From Frankia gtarii (lineage in GTDB: Bacteria; Actinomycetota; Actinomycetes; Frankiales; Frankiaceae), in NCBI RefSeq assembly GCF_025403375.1, contig NZ_JAMPTM010000040.1, positions 1 through 32,793 on the forward strand: a DNA stretch of 32,793 nucleotides. Direction: 5' to 3'. Shown one piece after another: positions 15,723-22,854 of this stretch (position 1 is its first letter; every line of letters begins with the position of its first letter). A model generated the notes under the pieces. It was not told where the DNA came from. It did no database searches and saw only the letters and a list, made by a program, of their open reading frames with translations. The translations under genes were made by a program, and so were the position numbers.

Positions 15723-16166
15723 GTGAGCACGCTTCTTCTGGTGAACGGTCCGAACCTGGGCATACTCGGTCGGCGACAGCCCGAGGTGTACGGCACAGCC
15801 ACTCTGGCCGACATTGAATCCACCGTGACCGCCCGGATCGCCGATCGCGGCTGGAAACTGGTCTCGGTCCAGCGGGAATCCGAAGGCGAGTTGATCCACG
15901 CGATTCAGGATAACTACGACTCGGTCGGCGCAATCGTCAACCCCGGGGCACTCATGATGTACGGATGGAGCCTGCGGGACGCACTCGCCAACTATCCGAA
16001 CCCGTGGATCGAGGTACACCTGTCGAACGTCTGGGCGCGGGAATCCTTCAGGCACGAGTCGATTCTTTCGGCATTGGCCCGTGGGGTCATCGTCGGCCTC
16101 GGCCCGCTGGGGTACGAGCTCGCCGCCCAGGCACTGCTCGATCTGGTGCCCGCCGCCGCTGGCTGA
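15723..16166 (+). CDS. rifJ: AminoDHQ dehydratase (RifJ, type II dehydroquinase fold)
   Basis: This is a 147 aa type II 3-dehydroquinate dehydratase homologue. LVNGPNLGILGRRQPEVYG at the N-terminus carries the Asn, Arg and catalytic Tyr (Y23). Further on are ESEGELIHAIQ, IVNPGAL, and EVHLSNVWARESFRH with the catalytic His in VHLSN. Two substitutions against ordinary AroQ stand out: the His of GALTHY is Met (GALMMY), and SNVHARE reads SNVWARE. These may fit the amino substrate, aminoDHQ. GTG 15723 has GAGG 5 nt upstream. It is divergent from rifK and ends in a hairpin terminator that overlaps its stop codon. Confidence 0.87.
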   Translation: MSTLLLVNGPNLGILGRRQPEVYGTATLADIESTVTARIADRGWKLVSVQRESEGELIHAIQDNYDSVGAIVNPGALMMYGWSLRDALANYPNPWIEVHLSNVWARESFRHESILSALARGVIVGLGPLGYELAAQALLDLVPAAAG

Positions 16167-16181
16167 GCGGCCGGGCACCAG
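16143..16181. terminator. Terminator between rifJ and the malic-enzyme-like gene
   Basis: A 10-bp outer stem, CTGGTGCCCG/CGGGCACCAG, encloses an inner CCGCT/AGCGG stem. It covers the rifJ stop and lies just before the stop of the convergent gene at 16185, so it could serve both strands. Confidence 0.55.
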
Positions 16182-16184
16182 TCG

Positions 16185-17426
16185 TCAGTCCCCGGCCAGT
16201 GCCCGGACGGCCGCGTCGGCGACGGCCGGAGCCAGGCGCGGGTGGTCGACCGGTGGCAGCAGCCCGCCGGGCGGGGTCAGGTCGACCAACGCCTGGATGG
16301 CGGCCAACCGCGCCGCCACGCTGATCGGCTGGTGGGTCCGCACCGCCGCGCGCAACAGGCCGGGCAGGGCGTGCAGCGGGCGCGGTCCGGATGTGGCCGA
16401 CGCCAGTGGCGGGGGCATCTCCGGTCTGGTCCGCAGCACGGGCACCTGCTCCGGTGGCGAGGCCAGGCCGATGAGGTCGACGAGAAGATCCAGGTGGGCC
16501 GCGAGCCGGTGCAGCGGCGCGATTCCGTACTCGAGCGGGTCGTAGAGGGTGAGATCCCGGATCCCGGCGGCGAGCAGCAGGCCGGCGAGGTCGCCGCCCC
16601 GGCCCGGGTCGACGACGGCGACCCGGGCCGCCTGTGGCCGCAGCCCCCGGCCGCGCAGATGGTTCAGGACGGCGGCGGTGGCCGCGACGGCGAGGCCGTC
16701 GTTGACGGTGTCGAGCAGCGGCGTGGCGCCGGGCCGAGGCACTGCGCGGACCGCGTCGATGTGGCTGACGTGCGTGTGGACCAGCACCATGGCGGCGAAC
16801 CCGGGCGCGAGCATGCCGATCGCCCGGCCGAGCTCAGTGGCATCACGCGCAGCGATGGGCATCGGAATGACGTCGAGACCCGTCGCCCGGTGCAGGTGGA
16901 CCGCCTGGGACTCCACCGCCGGCAGGGCCGCCTCGGCGGTGAGCGGCTCGAAGTCGAGCACGGCACTGGCGTCGGAGAGCAGCGCCACCCGGCGGGGCCG
17001 CCCGGTGAACAGGTCGGTGTGGGTCGGGTGGGTGGCCAGATGGCGGATGACGCGGCGGTCCGCGTCCGCGTCGAGCAGGGCGAGATCGTGCCCCGTGGTC
17101 ACCGAGGCGCACAGGGACTGGGTGAGCTTGCCCGTCGACGCGACGACGAAGACCGGATCCTCGGTCTGGAGCAGGTCCGCACCGAGGCGGTTGCGCAGGG
17201 CCTGCAGCAGCCACGTCAGCGTCGGGCCGCTGTCCGCGTCGAGCGTGATCCGGCGGCCCACCGGGTCCGGCTCGTCGGCATAGCAGGTGATCGTGCCGGG
17301 GCTGGTGACGATGACCGCGTCGATGTCGGCGCGCGACCCGTTTGGCACTCGGACAGTGACGCTGTATGCCGGATTGGCCGCCGCCTGCCCGGACCCGCCG
17401 GGTTCACCCAGGCCCGGGGCGTTCAC
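16185..17426 (-). CDS. Degenerate malic-enzyme-like protein (probable pseudoenzyme)
   Basis: The protein has about 413 aa. Its order and spacing follow actinobacterial malic enzymes: an ACT-like N-terminal segment (YSVTVRVPNGSRADIDAVIV onward), then VFVVASTGKLTQSL, DLFTGRPRRVALLSDASAVLDF, LTAEAALPAVESQAVHLHRATGLDVIPMPI, and a C-terminal nucleotide-binding-like half with LAVAATAAVLNHLRGRGL. The residues that make malic enzyme work are gone: the AYTPGVA Tyr region reads DLALLDADAD, the GKAVLFK Lys is lost, LEDI and DDQHGTA are absent, and GAGAAG is replaced by DPGRGG. The frame is intact with good codon bias, so it is probably expressed but not as malic enzyme. GTG 17426 or GTG 17489 may be the start. 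It is tail to tail with rifJ. Confidence 0.65.
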   Translation of the reverse strand: MNAPGLGEPGGSGQAAANPAYSVTVRVPNGSRADIDAVIVTSPGTITCYADEPDPVGRRITLDADSGPTLTWLLQALRNRLGADLLQTEDPVFVVASTGKLTQSLCASVTTGHDLALLDADADRRVIRHLATHPTHTDLFTGRPRRVALLSDASAVLDFEPLTAEAALPAVESQAVHLHRATGLDVIPMPIAARDATELGRAIGMLAPGFAAMVLVHTHVSHIDAVRAVPRPGATPLLDTVNDGLAVAATAAVLNHLRGRGLRPQAARVAVVDPGRGGDLAGLLLAAGIRDLTLYDPLEYGIAPLHRLAAHLDLLVDLIGLASPPEQVPVLRTRPEMPPPLASATSGPRPLHALPGLLRAAVRTHQPISVAARLAAIQALVDLTPPGGLLPPVDHPRLAPAVADAAVRALAGD

Positions 17427-17489
17427 GCCGCCCCGCCGGCGGGGCCATGACCATCGTCGCGCCGCGGTACCCGCCTCGTCACGAGCCAC

Positions 17490-17904
17490 TCTCCATGATC
17501 GTCACAGCCGGGACGGAGCCGATGGGACCGGTCAGGTCCAGTCCAGTCCGGTCCGGGGACGCGGAAACGCCGCGCCATCGCTGGGGCCGCCGCCGATCCG
17601 GCGAAGCTCCGAGGCCCGAAGAGAGCGGATTACGCACACTTCCGACCCTTGGTCGATTTTCCCACCGGACGTTGCGATCCTGACCCGAGTGGCGGCGAAC
17701 ATGCCACACCTATGAGTACATCCCGGCCACCAGCCAGGCCGGGCGGGCCCCGGCCACCGGGGCCCGTGCCACGAGCTCCGCGCCGGCCAGGGCGAGCCGG
17801 CCAGGGCGAGCCGGCCAGGGCGAACTGATCACCGAGGTAGGTCGGCCGGGCTGCGCCTGCCGCGCGGTGGCCTCGCAGTAGAGCCCCTGCGCCGCGGAGG
17901 GTTG
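17490..17904. other. Intergenic stretch without a convincing gene
   Basis: I see no frame with a plausible product. The stretch holds GC-rich inverted segments near 17740-17770 and the 14-bp tandem repeat at 17783-17824, and it leads to the 3' end of tRNA-Arg. Confidence 0.5.
17783..17824. repeat. Three tandem 14-bp repeats
   Basis: The unit CCGGCCAGGGCGAG occurs at 17783-17796 and 17797-17810, and at 17811-17824 with the last base changed. It is intergenic, 80 bp from the 3' end of tRNA-Arg. It is likely slippage. Confidence 0.75.
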
Positions 17905-17977
17905 TGCCCCAGGCAGGAATCGGACCTGCGGCCTACCGCTTAGGAGGCGGTCGCTCTATCCACTGAGCTACTGGGGC
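17905..17977 (-). tRNA. tRNA-Arg (CCU)
   Basis: The minus strand folds as a 73-nt tRNA. The acceptor GCCCCAG pairs with CTGGGGC, with discriminator A. The D-arm AGCTCAGTGGATAGAGC is standard. The anticodon stem ACCGC/GCGGT carries the loop CTCCTAA, so the anticodon is CCT. The T-arm is CAGGTCCGATTCCTG-like with the GGTCCGATTCC loop. CCA is not encoded. It reads AGG arginine codons. Confidence 0.95.
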
Positions 17978-18143
17978 GTAGTGGCATCGGATGACACCGT
18001 GAGATGATCGTACGACCGCTGGACGGGATGCCGACGGATGGCGCCACGTTCACGACCGTGCCGTCACCGATCGACGGCCTGCAGCCACCGCGGCGAAGTC
18101 GGGCCGGCGCGATCCCCCATCTCGACCGCCGAGGGTCGTCCCG

Positions 18144-18368
18144 TCAACCGAACTGCTGGGCCATTTCGACGAGCTCCTTGCACTTCGGGCAGATCGGGAA
18201 GCGCGAGGGGTCCCGGACGGGTTCGAACTTGTAGCCGCAAAGCGCAGTGACCCGACCGCCCTCGATGGAGGCGCGGACGATCTCCTCCCGGCGGGCGTAG
18301 TGGGAGTGGTCGTCACCCTCGTCCGTGTGGGTGTCCGACGTCTCAGGTGCGATCTGAGTCGTGCTCAT
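18144..18368 (-). CDS. DUF3039 zinc-ribbon protein
   Basis: The protein has 74 aa. The N-terminal 22 residues are acidic and His-containing (DTHTDEGDDHSHY), followed by ALCGYKF and a CPKCKELVEM pair. These Cys residues form a zinc ribbon typical of the actinobacterial DUF3039 family. The linking PVRDPSRFPICPKCKE is close to the family pattern. The function is unknown. It starts at ATG 18368 without a clear ribosome-binding site, divergent from the dtxR-type gene. Confidence 0.88.
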   Translation of the reverse strand: MSTTQIAPETSDTHTDEGDDHSHYARREEIVRASIEGGRVTALCGYKFEPVRDPSRFPICPKCKELVEMAQQFG

Positions 18369-18569
18369 GGCGCTGATTCTAGTGCGACGATCGGCAGTGT
18401 CCCGGGGGGGTGAGCCCCCGTCCGGGATCGACCTGCCGGCATGGCATTCGAGCGGTGTGCGGCCGAGGCGGGCCCGCGCGGTGGGCCGCCCGGGGACACG
18501 GCGTACACGGGACGCATGGCCCTTGCGACCTGTGGACAGGGCGTACCCTGAAGGAGACGAAGGAGACCG

Positions 18570-19259
18570 GTGACTGGACTGATCGACAGTACCGAGATGT
18601 ACCTCCGCACCCTGTATGAACTGAGGGAAGAGGGCATCCCACCGCTACGCGCGCGCCTGGTGGAGCGGTTGCACGTCAGCGCGCCGGCCGCCAGCGAGTC
18701 AACCGCTCGCATGGCCAACGAGGGACTGGTCTCCCTCGCCGACGACCGGACCGTCCAGTTCACTGAGAAGGGCCTGCTGCGGGCTACTGCCGTCATGCGC
18801 AAGCACCGACTGGCCGAGCTGCTACTCACCAAGGTCATCGGGTTGGACTGGGCTCTGGTGCACAACGAGGCGTGCCGCTGGGAGCACGTGATCTCCGACG
18901 AGGTCGAGGCCCGGCTCACCGTCCTGCTCGGCGATCCGAAGCGCTGCCCGTTCGGCAACGAGATTCCACCCGCCCAGCGCGGCGATGCGCCGCGGCCCGC
19001 CGCCGCTCCCGTGAGCCTGCTGGCCTCCGCCGACCGGGCCACCGCAGATGGTGGCCAGCCGGTGACGGTGAGCTGGATCTCCGAGCGGCTGCAGACCGAC
19101 GAGAGCGCCATGCGCCGGCTGCAGGACGCCGCGATCGTGCCGGGCGCCCAGATCATGCCGGGTTCCCGCGGCGACCTGATCCACATCGTCTCCCCGAACG
19201 GTCAGAGCGACGCGGAGATCAGTCGCAGCACGGCGGCTCTCGTCTACGTGGACCACTGA
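18570..19259 (+). CDS. ideR: Iron-dependent repressor, DtxR/IdeR family
   Basis: The protein has 229 aa and three domains. The winged helix (1-70) has LIDSTEMYLRTLYEL and the recognition helix APAASESTARM. The dimerisation and metal domain holds every DtxR ligand at the standard number: Met10, His79, Glu83, His98, Cys102, Glu105 and His106. The C-terminal SH3-like domain is about 160-229. Cys102 favours an iron regulator over a manganese (MntR) type. IdeR/DtxR binds Fe2+ and represses iron uptake genes. GTG 18570 has AAGGAG 5 nt upstream. The region around 125-150 is Pro/Ala-rich and probably a linker. A bidirectional terminator follows. Confidence 0.9.
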   Translation: MTGLIDSTEMYLRTLYELREEGIPPLRARLVERLHVSAPAASESTARMANEGLVSLADDRTVQFTEKGLLRATAVMRKHRLAELLLTKVIGLDWALVHNEACRWEHVISDEVEARLTVLLGDPKRCPFGNEIPPAQRGDAPRPAAAPVSLLASADRATADGGQPVTVSWISERLQTDESAMRRLQDAAIVPGAQIMPGSRGDLIHIVSPNGQSDAEISRSTAALVYVDH

Positions 19260-19285
19260 CCCCGCTGCGCTCTCGCGGTTCCTCT

Positions 19286-19318
19286 CGTCGGCCACCGATC
19301 CCCCGTCGGTGGCCGACG
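19286..19318. terminator. Bidirectional hairpin between ideR and the NlpC/P60 gene
   Basis: A perfect 13-bp stem, CGTCGGCCACCGA/TCGGTGGCCGACG, has a seven-base loop. It fills the gap between two convergent stop codons (19259 and 19320), as expected of a shared terminator. Confidence 0.75.
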
Positions 19319-19319
19319 G

Positions 19320-20732
19320 TCAGGTTCCCGGCCGGATGCCTCCTTGGAAGCTCGACCACCAGACGTTCTCCACCCGGACCACCTCGCCGGTGCGGGGAGC
19401 GTTAATCATCTTCCCGTTCCCCACGTAGAGCCCGACGTGATCGAGATCCGGGTGAAAGAACACGAGATCCCCGGGGATCAGGGCGGCACGGCCCACTCGA
19501 CGCCCCTCCTCCCACTGCGATCCGGTGTAGTGGCTGAGCGCGACGCCCGCCTTTCCCCAGACCCACTGGGTCAGCCCGGAGCAGTCGAAGGTCCCCGGCC
19601 CCTCAGCCCCCCACACGTAGGGCTTTCCGAGCTGGGCGTATGCCTCCCGCACCGCGGTTGCCGCACCGCCACCACCGCTCACCGCCGCGGCCGGAGCCGC
19701 GGTGACCGGAGCCGCGGCGAAGACCCGGCCAGCTGCCGCCGCCACCCCGGACTCCTGCTGGTAGCGGGCACGCTCAGCGGCTGCCTGCCGGGCCGTCTGC
19801 GCCGCGGCGGCGGCCGCCGCCGCCTGCCGGGCCCGCTGGGCGGCCGCCTGCCGGGCCCTGGCCTGCCGTTCCAACTCGGCGTAGCGCGACTCCAGCCGCT
19901 GCAACAGGCCACGCTGCTCGTCGGCTGCCGCCTCGATGGTCCGCTTGCGCGCGTCGAGATCCGCCACGATCTTCTTCCTGTCGGCGAGGGTCTCGTGGGC
20001 GCTACGCCGGGCCTCGGTGAGATCGAGGCGAGCCAGCCGCAGGCCGGTGTCCGCCACCCGCTGCCGGCGGGCCAGGGCGTCGACTGCGCCCGCCCGGTCG
20101 AGGGCACGACGCGGATCGCCGGTCAGCAGCAGAGACAGCTGGGCGAAGCCACCCGCGCGGTCCGCCGACACGGCTAGGCCCCGGTGCTGGTCCGCGGCCT
20201 CGCGAACCGCCCGGTCCGCTCGGTCGACTCGGGCGGCGGCGGCGGTCGCGGCCCGCTCGGCCTCGGCGAGCCGGATCCGTCCGGCGTTGAAGGCCTCGGC
20301 GGCGCTCGCCGCCTGCCGAGCCGATTCATCGAGCTTTGAACGCGTATGACCGATCTCATCCTGGATGTCGGCGAGACTCTGCGACTCCAACCGAGTCGCC
20401 ACCGGGGCCTGCGCCGCCCAGGCAGGGCCGGAGACCGTCGCCGGTCCGGCGAACAGAATGCCAGCCAGGCCGAGGACAATGAGGCCGGTGACTTTCGGAC
20501 CTGCGAGGTTGGCGCGGACTGCTGTATCTGCTGCGACTTTCGGGCTGCCGGGGCACGAGTTCGGCAGTCCCGGTCGTTGTCGGGGGATGGGCAGGACGGG
20601 CTCGGCGAATCCGCCGAGGTCAATACGGCCAATCTTGTCAATGGGTACGCGCCGGCCGACAGCGCTGGGGTGGCGGGTCTCGGGGTCCGGTTCGCCGACG
20701 CTATGCCAGCCCTCCGCGGGGACACTGCTCAC
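19320..20732 (-). CDS. Secreted NlpC/P60 peptidoglycan endopeptidase, RipA-like
   Basis: The protein has 470 aa. Residues 81-100 are a hydrophobic export signal with an AWA cleavage site at about 106. Residues 115-330 are a long Ala/Arg/Glu-rich coiled coil, and 360-470 are the NlpC/P60 domain. The catalytic set is Cys384 in FDCSGL, His432 in DHVGLYVG and Asn444 in NAPRTG. Such proteins cut peptide cross-links in the cell wall during division or growth. The odd part is the 80-residue hydrophilic stretch before the signal. No in-frame ATG, GTG or TTG occurs between GTG 20732 and the signal, so either the N-region is real or initiation is unusual. An inverted repeat lies directly upstream. Confidence 0.88.
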   Translation of the reverse strand: MSSVPAEGWHSVGEPDPETRHPSAVGRRVPIDKIGRIDLGGFAEPVLPIPRQRPGLPNSCPGSPKVAADTAVRANLAGPKVTGLIVLGLAGILFAGPATVSGPAWAAQAPVATRLESQSLADIQDEIGHTRSKLDESARQAASAAEAFNAGRIRLAEAERAATAAAARVDRADRAVREAADQHRGLAVSADRAGGFAQLSLLLTGDPRRALDRAGAVDALARRQRVADTGLRLARLDLTEARRSAHETLADRKKIVADLDARKRTIEAAADEQRGLLQRLESRYAELERQARARQAAAQRARQAAAAAAAAQTARQAAAERARYQQESGVAAAAGRVFAAAPVTAAPAAAVSGGGGAATAVREAYAQLGKPYVWGAEGPGTFDCSGLTQWVWGKAGVALSHYTGSQWEEGRRVGRAALIPGDLVFFHPDLDHVGLYVGNGKMINAPRTGEVVRVENVWWSSFQGGIRPGT

Positions 20733-20744
20733 ACCGCCGGACGG

Positions 20745-20760
20745 TAACTGTACGCAGTTA
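20745..20760. promoter_or_regulatory. Inverted repeat upstream of the NlpC/P60 gene
   Basis: TAACTG-TACG-CAGTTA is a perfect 6-bp inverted repeat with a 4-bp spacer, 13 bp upstream of the GTG start. It is AT-rich against its surroundings. It could be an operator or a small leader hairpin; the factor is unknown. Confidence 0.4.
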
Positions 20761-20854
20761 TACAGTCACGGAAGCACGCCGAAACGGTCGGAGAGTCTCC
20801 GTGCGCCCACCGCTAGGCGACCAAAACGGGCCACCTGCCGCCCAATTTAGCGAT

Positions 20855-20892
20855 TTCACACGTCAGAAACAGCTAAGACACAGGTTGGGAAC
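20855..20892 (+). promoter_or_regulatory. GlnR-type operator of amtB-glnK
   Basis: The site reads TTCAC-n6-GAAAC-n6-GACAC-n6-GGAAC. Each five-base block matches the actinobacterial GlnR pattern gTnAC-n6-GaAAc-n6-gTnAC-n6-GaAAc in at least four of five bases, with exact 11-bp periodicity. It sits 106 bp before amtB, a classic GlnR target. GlnR activates nitrogen-assimilation genes when nitrogen is scarce. A TCTTAT -10-like element follows at about 20895. Confidence 0.75.
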
Positions 20893-20997
20893 AGGTCTTA
20901 TCGACTCTTCGGACCCGAGGAACCGGGACGAGCGCAGCGTGGCCGGGGACCGGGTGAGCGCAGTCCGCGCAACGCGCGGGGGGATGACAGGAGAGAC

Positions 20998-22622
<1,625 letters not shown>

Positions 22623-22746
22623 CGTCGAGTCACGACTCCTGCGCCCGCCACCGCTCGCACATCACCCGCAATCCGCACCACGCAGGTAACACCGGGGTCG
22701 GGGACGCTCCGGGCATCGGCCCGGACGTTCCTCTCCTCACCCCGAT

Positions 22747-22794
22747 CACATGAGGCGGCACCGCGCGACCATCGACGCGGTGCCGCGCCATGTG
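22747..22794 (+). terminator. Long hairpin between glnK and glnD
   Basis: CACATG/CATGTG (6 bp), a 2x2 internal loop, then GCGGCACCGCG/CGCGGTGCCGC (11 bp) enclose a 10-nt loop. It ends 60 nt before glnD. It may terminate or attenuate amtB-glnK transcription so that glnD is expressed at a lower level. There is no T-tract. Confidence 0.55.
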
Positions 22795-22854
22795 TCGACT
22801 CGGCCGACGCGAGCCGAGTGGCGTTGGAGCGGCCAGAGCCGGAGGAGGACAGCC

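Noticed and set aside
17430-17445. Perfect 16-bp palindrome GCCCCGCCGGCGGGGC upstream of the malic-enzyme-like gene
   Set aside because: Only G and C are used and such palindromes are expected by chance in this DNA; there is no second copy or promoter context to support an operator.
17783-17824. Tandem repeats near tRNA-Arg considered as a CRISPR or attachment site
   Set aside because: The 14-bp units are directly adjacent without spacers and do not match the tRNA 3' end.
20733-20997. Possible c-di-AMP (ydaO) riboswitch before the NlpC/P60 gene, a common arrangement in actinobacteria
   Set aside because: I looked for the conserved GGGGGAACC, GGGGUGAAUCC and CCGUCAGCUAACC-type elements on the minus strand and found none, neither in the leader nor in the first 200 bases of the frame.
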